From positions 133,610,125 to 133,674,124 of the forward strand of contig NC_134276.1 of NCBI RefSeq assembly GCF_949628215.1: a DNA stretch of 64,000 bases, in the 5' to 3' direction. The DNA comes from Phalacrocorax aristotelis. Taxonomy: Eukaryota; Chordata; Aves; Suliformes; Phalacrocoracidae. Both the position numbers and the translations under genes were made by a program. This document shows, in pieces, positions 50,400-64,000 of this stretch. The first letter of the stretch is position 1; each line of letters begins with the position of its first letter. The notes beneath the pieces were generated by a model. It did no database searches and was not told the DNA's origin. It saw only the letters and a list, made by a program, of their open reading frames with translations.

Positions 50400-50812
50400 G
50401 ACAATATTCAGCTTCTGGTAAAAAAAATATGCTTTTTAAAGAATGACGCCATCAACGCAGAGGAGTCTCAAAGGGGTTTGAGAGTTGCTCTCAACAGGTG
50501 CCGCGTATAAGAATGAGACAGGCAAATAATCATGCATCTTCCCAAGCTCGAATGTATTTCTAAATTGAAGGCTGCCCTCTGAAATTATTTAAAATAGCTC
50601 TCTGTCTTAGGAAAGGTTTATGATTAACTGATGTGTTGTTTGTACTTTCTACCAGTGCCTGTTAATGCCCACGTCTGGATCTTCAAATTTTCCACTGTGT
50701 ACCTTTTGCCTGGAGAAAACCTTGGACTAGAGATAAGGTCATTTCAGAAAATGTATTTCTAGCAGCTCACGCTTCCAGTCCACCAGTCTGGGCTTGGGGC
50801 AGTGTCAAGATC

Positions 50813-54184
<3,372 letters not shown>

Positions 54185-54266
54185 GACACACTCGTTCTAT
54201 GTGACCTGCTTTTTCTCCTCATCATTTTCTTCTGTTTTGGGACTGGGCATACAAAAATTATCAACA

Positions 54267-54272
54267 AATAAA
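54267..54272 (+). terminator. polyadenylation signal of trypsinogen B
   Basis: AATAAA 83 bases after the stop codon, as in copy A. Confidence 0.85.
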
Positions 54273-54721
54273 GACTTTCAGGCACCCCTTCTTTGTGCAT
54301 CGTTTCTCTGGGTACTTCCACAGGCTGTGATATGGAGGGCAGAGGCAAGGAATGTCACTCTGGGGAAAATATTTAGTATTTGTGGTGCCTCTCAGCTACC
54401 AGGATCTTGGAACATTTTGCAGCCTCATCTTCGGCAGTCTTTCAGTCAGTTACAGGCAGCCGTTTCTGGAGCAGAACATCTTTTCTGTTTATCAGCATGT
54501 ACTCAGGTGCTACCAAACTGCCTAAAGCAGCTGAGAGAGTGCGCTGAATCCTACAGGCAGCATACCCCTACTGTAGAAAACAGCAGGCAGCAACACAAAC
54601 CTTCCCCACTGCCCCCACTCCCGCACCCACCAATATGACTGAACTCTTCCCTCCTTGAAAGCTCTACTTGGGGAATGAAATAACCCCTTTGTACGGCTTG
54701 TTCTCTCCACGTCCCAGTGCC

Positions 54722-54764
54722 GGGGGTGGGGGTGGGTGGGGGTGGGTGGGGGGTGGGGGTGGGG
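54722..54764 (+). repeat. G-rich tract, predicted G-quadruplex, copy B
   Basis: Same run pattern and length as 17175-17217. Such tracts usually vary in length quickly, so exact identity argues for a very recent or artificial duplication. Confidence 0.9.
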
Positions 54765-55149
54765 CTGTTGTCTGTACCTTTTTGCTCAGTTAAGTGGCCA
54801 TGCTGGGCTTGCTTAGTTTTCCTGGAAGAGTCTTTTGACTCTGTCCTTTTGGACAGAGATGTTCCTGGGTCCCAGTTTTAACTCTTCCTAACCCCAAATG
54901 GCACTGGAGTTGAAAGTCCATGAAAAAGCTGCCAAAGTTGCCTATGGGCTGTGTCACTTGTCTCCTAGAAAAGAAAAGGGAAATAGAGGGTTTGAGTAAA
55001 ATAACAGGGTAGAAAGAGCAGAGGATAGGTGAAATGGGGAGAAATTTAAAAGAAATCCAACACTTTCGGATTTCCTTTCAGAGGAAGGGAAGGGACCGGA
55101 GAGGAGAAGAGCAGGGCATGAAGGAACAAGTGCCATTTGCCTACAGACA

Positions 55150-55472
55150 GGTTTGTGCCTGGCTCTCTCAGATGCTTTGTCAGGGATATATTTCTTGGGA
55201 GAGTAATAGGTGCATGAGTCATTATTATAAGCACAATATATGAATAGGGTCAGACCATCGCTTTTTGCATCCTTGCTCTGGAAGCATTTGCTGAATTCCT
55301 TCTCAGCATCTGCCCTTTTCCAGAAAATCCCTGAGCTGTAGCCTGGGACCCTTCCCTCACCCTGTTTTCACCTGGAGACAGCGTTCTTATCTGGAAGCAT
55401 TTGAAATTCACAGATCCCTGACCCTGTCTCCCGGCCTGACCACTGTGAGTGGAGGGTGGTTGGTATCTTTGC
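55150..55472 (-). pseudogene. TRBV pseudogene with RSS remnant, copy B
   Basis: Duplicate of 17603-17925: exon remnant 55472-55188, heptamer position 55187-55181 (3 of 7), nonamer 55158-55150 intact, second Cys replaced by Ser, stop in framework 1. Confidence 0.83.
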
Positions 55473-56927
55473 CTGGGTATGTTAGGGGAAAGGGGAAGAA
55501 AAGTTGGATGAGAGAGGAGAGGATGCGATGAAAGTTGACAAGATGGTAATGGTGGGGAAGAAATAAGTCTATCATCAGGCAGAGTGCATTCTCAATTATG
55601 ACAGACAGGTATGTTGAGAAGAGTAGTCTGGAAACATTCCCAGGCTTCTGACACTATCCACCCTATGCGTTAAGGTAGGTCCGGTGGGAGAAGGAAGAAA
55701 TTCCACTTTCCAAATTATCGACCATACTTGATTTTCAAATTTTTGGAATATCCTTATGGGATCTCTCCTTACATGCCTGTACACCACAATGCCTGTGGTG
55801 GACAGTGCCATGGAGAGGTCACTGACAAAATTGTTCCCTCCTTTGTGGTCAGTGCTCTGCAGATGTGAGGACACTATTTTTTTTCCACTCTCTCTCTCTG
55901 CTGGCATTTCCACATAATGCTTTTATCACCCAGCCCTGCACAGCAGGCGTGAAAGGATTAGAGAGCTCTGAGCCCTTGATTGGAGGTGAGGGTCAACAGG
56001 ACAAAGTGCCCTGTACTTTCTCTATTTTTCTCAGGAAAAACTGCAGTGTAATGAAATTCAATATATTTGCATGCACATATGAAGGCATGAAAACCTTGAC
56101 CAATCTCACATGGCAGGAAGGGAAGTACCAAAGTGGCAGCAGCACTTAATTAAAACTCAGTCCAGCTTCTCCAAAGAGGCACAACACTTGGAAGAAGTTT
56201 TAAGAATAGAACTGGGCAGCAAACTATGCTGGTTTGTGTAAAAGTGAACATATCTCTTGGGGAAGGCTGGAGGGGAGGACCTGTGACTTAAAAATGACAT
56301 TGTCCTAGAATAAGGAGGACAAAACGACAGGGGGAAAAAAAAAAAGAAAGTGAGAAAAATTAACAGTTTTCAAGAAGCGGGTATTGCAACACCTTTGTAA
56401 ACCTGTGGGTCACAGCTGAGATGTCTGCTCTTTGATGTATTTGGAAAAGGAGGTAACAAGATTTCTGAGGAGATCTCAAATTATCCTAGATAAATCTAAA
56501 CACCACAGCAAAGAGTAGGGAGAATTACTGAGAGAAAATAAATAGCAGAAGAAGGGAGCAAACCATCTTAAGAATAAAAGAAATAAAAAAAGGAAAAGAA
56601 GAAACAGAAGGAAAAAAAAGTTACACAGAAAGATGAAACCCGCTAAAGGAGCAATAAGGTCATTAGTGTGCAAACCAGACAGCTAGTGTGAACCGATCAG
56701 TGGAGTCAGAGCATATGCCCCATATTCTGTGGGCATATGTCTGTAGTTGGGAATCTTTAGCCTGATAAAATAGCTTTGATATAATAGACTCCTGAGACAC
56801 CTCATTCTTGGGGCCACCTGGGTTTGTGCTTGGATGACTGCAGTCCGTGTTACTAGAAGGGCTTCACTGCACAGGCTGTTAGCTGCATGCTATAGCTATG
56901 CAGGTATAACTTGGCTGCATGATATAC

Positions 56928-57550
56928 TGTCCTGGTTTTTGCTGGGATAGGGTTAGTTTTCTTCACCGTAGCTGTTATAGTGCTGTGCTTTGGACTTAGT
57001 ATGAAAATAATGTTGATAACATACTGATGTTTTAGTTGTTGCTAGGTAGTGCTTAATCAAGGACTTTTCTAGTTTCCCATGCTCTGCCAGGTGCACAAGA
57101 AGGCAGGAGGGGAGGGGGCACAGCTAAGAGAACAGATCCAAACTGACCAAAGGGATATTCCATATCATATGACATCACACCCTGTATATTAACTCGGGGG
57201 AGCTGGCCGGGGGGAGCTGGCCAGGGGCAGGCAGCAATCGTGGCTTGGGGACCAGCAACATCGGTCAGTGGGTGGTGAGCAGTTGCATTGCTTGTGGTTA
57301 TTTTATTTTTTACTTTTTTTCTGGGATTCATTTATCTGTCTTTTTATTTTCCTTTTTATTATATTATCATAATTATTATAATTACCATTATGACTATTAC
57401 TATTTTATTTTAATTATTAAAGTGTTCTTATCTCAACCCGTGAGTTTTCTTGCTTTTGCTCTTTCAGTTCTCTCCTCTATCCCACAGGGGTGGGAGGAGT
57501 GAGCAAGCACTGTATGGTGTTTAGTTGCCAACTGGGGCTAAACCACAGCA
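56928..57550 (+). mobile_element. ERV-L-type 5' LTR, copy B
   Basis: Duplicate of the LTR at 19381-20003, followed by the same primer-binding site at 57559-57576. Confidence 0.85.
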
Positions 57551-57654
57551 GTCCTTTTTGGTGCCCAACATGAGGCATGAAGGGTTTGAGATAATAACAG
57601 TTACTGGTCATAGCATAGACTCTGTTCTCAATATTAGTTGATCCAATCTGCACT

Positions 57655-58565
57655 GTGCTCTTGTATTTGCTGTGCCAGTTAAAGATTGGTGTTGGGTTTT
57701 GTGGTCTGCTGTGCTCTGCAGTGATTAGTGATGTTTTGCTTGGGAGAGTTGTTTTTAAAACACTGGCCTTGAGCTTTATTAGGTATTTGAAGTTTATATT
57801 GAAGCCATTACTGTACTTCAGGTACCACCTCATGGATACTATCAACAATTATACCTCCTCCTCCTCTGAGAGTTTTTTTATGGAGGAAATAGAGAATTGC
57901 ACCTTAGCTACTGCCTTTTATAGTGCCTCCTCCCTCATTACAACAACTTTTAAGTATCTTGAACATCCTTGGGGAGTTAAGATGCATCTGTTGGTATTGC
58001 TTTGGCAGATTGTTTTGGTTTTGTCTAAGGTTAATAAGCAGTTTAAGAATATCATCCAGAGACCTGCCCTAAGGCTTGATAGTTATGAGTGGCAGGGTGT
58101 GTGGGATAGTATGGGCAAATACCTAGGATGGTGGGCACGTCCACTGTTCTAGAACTTCACCCCTGAACAAGTGCAGAATCCTGAAAAACTAGTAGAGTAT
58201 TTGGAGGAAGTATGTTGTCACCCTGGCAACTCTAGGGAGACACAGATCAGTGCAATGTGCTGAGGCCTGGCCCATGCCTACCAAGCCCTGTTCAACAGTA
58301 TTCCCAAGGGGAAGAGAAGGCCTGTGAACCTGGGAAGACAAAGAAAAGGAAAACAACAGGCACTGAGGCTACTCCAACTCCAGCGACAGGCTCCCTGGCT
58401 ACTCCAACTCGGGTGACACATACTGTGGCCACTCCAACTCCTGCGACATGTACCACAGCCACTCCAACTCCAGCGACAGGCACCATGGCCATTCCAGTCC
58501 CCACAACAGGCCCTGCGGCCAATCCAATCCCTGCAACAGGACATGTGGCTGATCCACCCCTATAA
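57655..58565 (+). pseudogene. endogenous retrovirus gag remnant, copy B
   Basis: Duplicate of 20108-21018, with the same stop at 58150-58152 and the same frameshift. Disabled before duplication. Confidence 0.8.
58368..58547 (+). repeat. 30-bp tandem repeat in gag tail, copy B
   Basis: Six 30-bp units identical in number and sequence to 20821-21000. Confidence 0.9.
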
Positions 58566-59729
58566 GACGGTTAGGGAGAAGGAGATCCCTAGCTGAATAG
58601 AATGTTTTGGTCTCTCTTGAGTCTCTTATATGCTTAATGTTGAAGTTTTCCTCCTATCTTTATCCAGAAAAGTGGGAATAGTTATCTTTTTCTCAATGAT
58701 TGCTAACAGCTTCCTCAATCATGTGGTGCTTAACAAAAAAAAGGAAACAGAGAGCATTATGATGTACATATGAGGTACTAGCACTATCAGCACATCTGTG
58801 CTGATATACAAAGAGACACGAAGTGTGTGTGTCTGGTTTCTTTCCTCCAGTGAGCAGGTGAGGTGCTGGAAGAAGCTGGGTTCCACAACCCTCATAAAAT
58901 TAACAGGCGTGGATCTTTTTCTGCACCCTTCCCCCCCTTGCACTGAGGGAAGGACCCTGCAACCTGCAAGGTGTCAGTGCTGCCAATGAACTGAGGTTTG
59001 TGGCATGGCCAACATGCTGAACTTTGTCTTCCACACCTTTTGCACCAAGTACAATAGGTGGTTTGTGGCTGCATTACCATCTTTCGCTCCAGCATCAGCT
59101 GTTTCACTGCCTCACGTGCATCTGTCCTTTCCCTCCACAAAACATCCTTAGCTTTTCCAATGGTTCTGTATGGTTCCAGGAAGTGCAGCTGGCCTTCATT
59201 GCTCTGCAGTGCCTAGCTTCTTACCACAAATCCTGATTTAGGATTCTGCTGACTATGCCAGTTTGTCACATGGGTGATTTAGATCACTTAAAGAATCACC
59301 ATCAAAGGTATTAGCAAAAGTGGCTTTAATATGATGTTGTGAAAGTGTGACTTAAAGTTCTATCGTAAGGCTCATTCTATTACTGTATGGCATGATCATT
59401 TGAAAAATGATTCAAAATTACCAAGACACAAATCGAAGTTACCATACTACAAGGTTATGTGTGATATCAGTTGCTTACCAAAAATCTGCCACTGGTAAAA
59501 TGTCTCTCCGCCTCGAGGAGCAGCTTTGAGAGATGTCCCATCTCAAGGGGAAGTCACCACCATGCAGACAACTGGATAGCAGGGAGAGCTAAAAGAAGAC
59601 TTGTTTAGGCTGTCATGTTTATGGAACAAAGTTGTTGGCACATAGTCAGATTACATGCGTTGGAAAAGGTATGCATGAGACTCCTTCTACCCACAACTTT
59701 GTTCCTTGGTAAATAAGTCTTTGTCATGG

Positions 59730-60240
59730 TGAAGCCAAGCAATAACTTTTCTTCATGTCACCATTTATGTGGGAGAAGTCGCTGGACATTTTCAGTTTCA
59801 GAGCTGGGCTCTAGCAAGTCTGAGAGAAAGTGAGAGAGAGTCTTGGGACCGCTGGGAGCCTAGGCAAGTGCAGACCCCCAGTGTTGGTGTGGCTGTGAAA
59901 GCGTGGCCAAGGGATGGTAAGAGCAGCAATATCTTTGAGTCCTGGCACCTTTCATGTGGGAGCAATCCCTGGACGTTTTCCATTTCAGAGATGTGCTCCA
60001 GCAAGAGTGAGTCCATGGCTGGACACTTAGGAAGATACGCAAGCAGAGAGACCCAGACAGAGCTGGTGTGGCTGTGAAATAGCTGTCAAGTGAAGGTGAA
60101 GGGCAACAATAACTTTTAATCCTGGCAACCTTTGTGTGGGACAATTTGTTAGATGTTTTCAATCTTGGCGCTGGTGTCCAGCAATAGTGAGAGAGAGCGT
60201 TGGGTCCCTTGGGAGCCTAGGATAGTGCAGAACACTTATT
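59730..60240. repeat. degenerate tandem repeat, unit about 180-187 bp
   Basis: Anchors of the form TGTGGGAGNAATCNCTGGAC followed by GTTTTC and CTCCAGCA recur near 59767, 59954 and 60134. Each unit also carries GGTGTGGCTGTGAAA and a phrase AGCAATAACTTTTNATCCTGGC. Diverged members continue at 61490-61870. Confidence 0.75.
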
Positions 60241-60249
60241 TGGTAGGGC

Positions 60250-61340
60250 TATCCAGGCTCTCCAGGTACCTTTTGGAATAGTACAGGTTAACCCAGGTGC
60301 CTTGTCAAGTAACCAGCAGCATCTGAATGAATTTTGTGTGTGTCAAATGCTCTTCAATTGCTCTTTGCTGGCTTTGCAGAGCTGCTGATTGTCATCCTGT
60401 ACCGCTGGGGTCTTCAAGCGTTCTCCCGAGCAGCTCTGTAATCTCCAGGTGCCTTTCTGTGTGTTCCAGGGGCCTGAAGTACTTGTTGGTTCTCAAAAAG
60501 TGCTGCTGAATGCCTTTTCTGTGCAATGCAGTGGCCCCTGCAGACATTTCAGTGTAGGTTGTGGCCTCTGAGTGCCTTTCTCTCCATTTCAGCACCCTCT
60601 GAGTGCATTTCGGTGCAGGTCAGTTTCCCTCGGAACCTTTTGGAGCAATCCAGGGTCCAACGGTAGCCTTTTCATGTAGCATGCAAGCTCCCCAGTGCAT
60701 TTCACTGGTGTCAGTGGGCCATCAATTACTTTCCGGCTCCCATTCTGTGCTGCTGATATATCTCCCAGTGCCTTTGTGTGCTAGCCAGGCTCCTCTGAGT
60801 GGTTTCTGGGTTGGTTTCGCATCCTCCAGATGCCTTCTTGTGAGAGCTGGGGAACATGCCAGTTTTTTCTGCCGAAGTCCAGGGGCCACTGAGTGCCAGC
60901 ATATGCTGTCTGGGGTACAATGAGTGTCCCCCAGGGTGGTTCAGCTTTCTCTGTGTGCCTGTCAGTGGGACATTCCAGTGCCTACGGTACTTGCCAGGGT
61001 GCTTCAGGTGATACTCGTTGCTGTTATTGGGAAAAGTAACAGCCCAAGAGAGACCAAGTGCCCTTTGAGGGAAGGTAGGGCATCTAACTACCTTTCAGGC
61101 ATTCCACCATCTCTGAGTGCCATTCAGTAAAGCATTGTCTTGAGAGTGTTTCACTGATACCAAGTGACCCCTCCTCAATCCACTGTTACCTGCAACATCT
61201 GAGTGCCTTTTTTTTCTCTCTGAGGACCTCACAGTGTCCTGGTCTCCAGCTGACTGAATGCCCATACATAAACCTAACCCTAAAATAACCCACCTCCAGT
61301 GGTCTATGATGGCTCTCTGACATGCACCATGATCTTACAA
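60250..61340. repeat. degenerate minisatellite, unit about 40-50 bp
   Basis: The word TCTGAGTGCCTTTC or a near variant (CTCCAGGTGCCTTT, CCAGTGCATTTC, CTGAATGCC) recurs many times, followed each time by a TGTGNNNNNCAGG-like half. Units are diverged and irregularly spaced. The open frames across it are products of this composition. Confidence 0.7.
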
Positions 61341-61489
61341 GTGCCTTTGGTGTGTTCAGGCAAAACCCTGAGAAATCTGAAGGGTGGGATGGGCATCTGT
61401 GTACATTTCATTGCTGCACAAGGCTGGAAGAGGGCTTGCAGCTGTGCTCCAGGTGCCTTTGGTGAAAGCAGACACAACACACTCTATGA

Positions 61490-61870
61490 TGTTAATCTTG
61501 GGCGGGGGAGGCAGGGATGGAGGGTCAGGGGGTGTAGGTGAGGGTGAGAGTTATGTGGCAGAGCAAATGCAGAGCCCCAGTCTTGGTGGAGCTGCCAAGG
61601 AAAATTGAGCTCAAGGAAAAGTCTTCCTTCAGTTCTGCCTGTTTCTTTGTGGGAGCCCTCACTGGAGGTTTGCTCTTTTGGACCTGAGCTCTGGGTAGGG
61701 TGAAGACGTAGAAGAGGGATTCGTTAGGTCTGAGAACAAGCACAAAATGCTGCTGTTGGTGGGGCTGTGAATGAGCTGCAAAGGGCAGCTGGGCACCATG
61801 AACAGCTCCTGTGCGGGAGCCCTAGCTGGCTGTTATTCTTGCTAGGCTCTGGTGACACTGATGCTTAGGT
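61490..61870. repeat. diverged members of the 180-bp repeat family
   Basis: Near 61540-61620, 61640-61790 and 61800-61860 the phrases GTCTTGGTGGAGCTGCCAAGG, TTGTGGGAGCCCTCACTGGA and GTGCGGGAGCCCTAGCTGG match the array at 59730-60240 with a unit nearer 160 bp. Confidence 0.5.
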
Positions 61871-62059
61871 GTGAGAACACTTTTGTAGAGTCTAATGATA
61901 AGGCAAGTTAGAACCATCAAAAGACACCTTATATGTCTTGAAGCAATATAAAAGGGTCAGGTGGCACTCTCCTCTAGCCTTCCTGACAGGGGAGGGAATT
62001 TAGGAAGGAGGTGACGAATTGAACAGGAGCTGAACGCCTGGCTCTGTGGCTGGTGTTGT

Positions 62060-62660
62060 GCTCAAGGTTTTGGCTTCTGTGATTATGGATCTACTTTTGA
62101 GAAGACAGCTTTCTTGGGACCTGATGGGATTCACTTAGCCAAGTGAGGCAAGAGCGTCTTTGCACACAAGCTGGCCAGCCTTACACGGAGAGCTTTAACA
62201 TAGATTTACGGGGGAAGGGCATAGCATTTCGAGCAACAAAAAAGCGACAGGGGCTGCTGATGTATCAGGAATTAACAGGGAGATGCTTCTGAAATGCCTC
62301 AGAGGCATGTTCCTTTAAAAGGTGACACAAGTGGTATCCCAGCTGAAGTTCCTCTATACCAATGTACACAGCACGAGTAACAAACTGGAGGAGTTGGGAA
62401 GCAACTGCACCACTAGACAGCTGTGATCTAATCAAAGTCACTGGAATGTGGTGGGACAAACCATGTGACTGGAGCACTGCAACCACTGGCTATAAATTAT
62501 TCAGAAGGTACAGGCAAGAAAGGAGGGATGGGGGAGGAACGTTGCCCTCCCTGTAAAAGAATGTATTGACTGCACAGAGCTAGCTTTGAAAACCAGACAT
62601 GAACAGATTGGGAGCTTATGGGTAAAGATTAGGGGCCAAGCCAACAAGCCTCATGACTTG
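62060..62660 (+). mobile_element. CR1 LINE, 5' ORF2 fragment
   Basis: Parts align with the start of the CR1 at 31720-32200: GAGAGCTTTAA, then CTATACCAATG-ACA-AGCA, GGAGCACTGCAA, ATTATTCAGAAGGTACAGGC and GAGCTTATGGGTAA. This covers the upstream region and the beginning of the endonuclease. It is interrupted by stops and truncated on its 3' side by the tandem repeat. Confidence 0.8.
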
Positions 62661-62664
62661 TGGC

Positions 62665-63165
62665 TGCCTGACTCTTAGTGACAGGCCCCGTACCCGGCAA
62701 TGGCCCAGGAGTGATGCTGCGACCCCTGGCCCCAACCCCATAGTGGCAGGCCCTGCACCACTGGCAACAGCCTGGGGACAGTGTTGCTGGGTCCCACTTG
62801 CACAACCATCTTAATGCCAGGCACCATCCCCTGATGATGGCCCTGGGACAGTGCAGGGCTCCCCTGACACTGCCCCCTTAGCAACAGCCCCTGCCTCCTG
62901 GTGTCAGCCCAGAGAGGGTGGTGCTCTGCTCCCCTGGCCACACGCCCCTTCATGGTGGGTAGTTGTAGGCTCACCTGACCCCACACCTTAGCAACAGTCC
63001 CCACCCACTGGTGACAGCCCAGGGAGGGCAGTGCCATGTGTCCCTGCCCTCACTCCTCTTAATTCCAGGCCCCACCACCTGGTGATGGCCTGCAGGGTCA
63101 GAGAAGGGGTCCCCTAGCCCCACCCCCTTAGTGACAGGCCCCAACCCCTAGCAACAGCCTAAGCT
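62665..63165. repeat. tandem repeat, unit about 69 bp
   Basis: Seven to eight units, each opening CTTAGTGACAGGCCCC or a variant (near 62676, 62741, 62811, 62879, 62949, 62989, 63060 and 63129), followed by CCTGGTGACAGCCCAGGGA and a C-rich end. One spacing is short (40 bp), indicating a partial unit. Confidence 0.85.
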
Positions 63166-63915
63166 ATTATTTTGTTTTGGGTTTTTTTTTGGTCCTCCCC
63201 ATTTTCATCCATGCTCTGAACTTGAGGGAGGTGATAAAAGTCCCTGGTGCTATTCTGGCTGCCTTTAGAGCCTTTCAGGTTTTGTCACACCCGTTTTCAG
63301 GGGATTGTGGGAAGGTGGGTGGGCAGGGTCCGTGGTATGTGAGCCTCAGGCTTGGCCTAGGAAGCTGCTTCTGCTCCTGGGCTTCTGTGGTGTTGGTTCT
63401 CTCTTGTTTCTTTGAGTGATGGCAGCTTTGGAGCTGTCTCAGCTCTTGGGGTAAGTGTGTTTTGACGTTAGGAGAAGTGGAGGTGTTAGTTTGAGGTCAG
63501 GACTGGGGAGCTTGGTAAGGTTTGGCAGCATGTATACTGGAAGGTTCACTTTTGTCCTGCTCTTCTTTTTTTCTCATCGGGTGGTGTTCTAGGGCTTTAG
63601 GGGTGGTACAATGGTTTAATAGTAGGGTGTTTTGTTTGGTTTTTTTCATTGTCAGTGCATTTTCTAGTGCCAGAATTCCTGGCTTTACTGAAGATGGAAG
63701 CTCGGGTCTTTTCGCTAGTTTTGTGGTTTACTGTTGAAGTCGACAGGATCTCTTATATAGGGCCTATAGTGAGCTGCTGTGGTTGGGGTTAAGGTGAGTA
63801 TATGGTGCGCATCTGTGTATGGAGTTGTAGCCTTCCTCAAGAAAGCAGCTGGGATATAAGGCCTAGGGCCTTTCATGGTAGGGAGCAGTTCATGGCTTTT
63901 CTTTATTCCCCACAG
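63166..63915. other. non-coding, nothing recognised
   Basis: T/G-rich DNA between the tandem repeats and the possible exon at the right edge. No features recognised. Confidence 0.4.
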
Positions 63916-64000
63916 AGCCCGTTGTTGTCCGTAGAAGCTTTGCAGCAGCTGCAGCAGGCCCTTGTATATTCTAAGCGTCGGGACTGCACTTCTGTTGTGG
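63916..64000 (+). other. possible coding start at the right edge (exon or retroviral)
   Basis: After a pyrimidine-rich run and CACAG, the frame SPLLSVEALQQLQQALVYSK stays open to the window end. It could be the start of an internal exon or a retroviral gene fragment. Too little is visible to decide. Confidence 0.2.

Overview
This is bird genomic DNA. CR1 LINEs end in the avian-type ATTCTATG octamer repeats, there are ERV-L-type LTRs beginning TGTGCTGG or TGTCCTGG, and five-exon trypsinogen genes of the avian II-P29 kind lie among T-cell receptor gene segments. I cannot name the species from sequence alone.

The window is part of the T-cell receptor beta (TRB) locus, read on the minus strand. 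From right to left the minus strand carries two intact V segments (28580-27825 and 25744-24997, each with a leader exon, an intron and a 23-type RSS), a V pseudogene (17925-17641), one D segment (1509-1497) with a 12-RSS on its 5' side and a 23-type RSS on its 3' side, one intact J (327-279) and one J pseudogene (160-113). Further J segments and the constant region would lie left of base 1. A plus-strand trypsinogen gene sits between the V segments and D, opposite in direction to the receptor genes. The V 23-RSS, D 12-RSS, D 23-RSS and J 12-RSS fit the 12/23 rule, so V-to-D joining by deletion would excise the DNA carrying trypsinogen A.

A 12.6-kb block (9558-22164) recurs in direct orientation at 47105-59711 with a constant offset of 37547 bases. 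I found only six substitutions and no indels between the copies. Each holds a complete trypsinogen gene (identical 249-residue proteins), the V pseudogene, a hAT-type MITE, a CR1 tail, a G-quadruplex tract, and an ERV-L LTR with a broken gag. The copies are either a very recent segmental duplication or an assembly duplicate.

The rest is repeats and non-coding DNA. There is a solo LTR with a 5-bp target duplication (3676-4241), a nearly complete but broken CR1 (about 31480-34775), a truncated ERV with LTR, gag, protease, reverse transcriptase and RNase H remnants (41477-37304, minus), a second degraded CR1 (42358-44062, minus), other LTRs, and a block of three degenerate tandem-repeat families at the right end (59730-63165). 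A possible two-exon 49-codon hydrophobic micro-ORF lies at 36817-37219. Long stretches of 1-9 kb, 22-24.6 kb, 28.6-31.2 kb, 34.8-36.8 kb and 44.9-47 kb hold nothing I can name.
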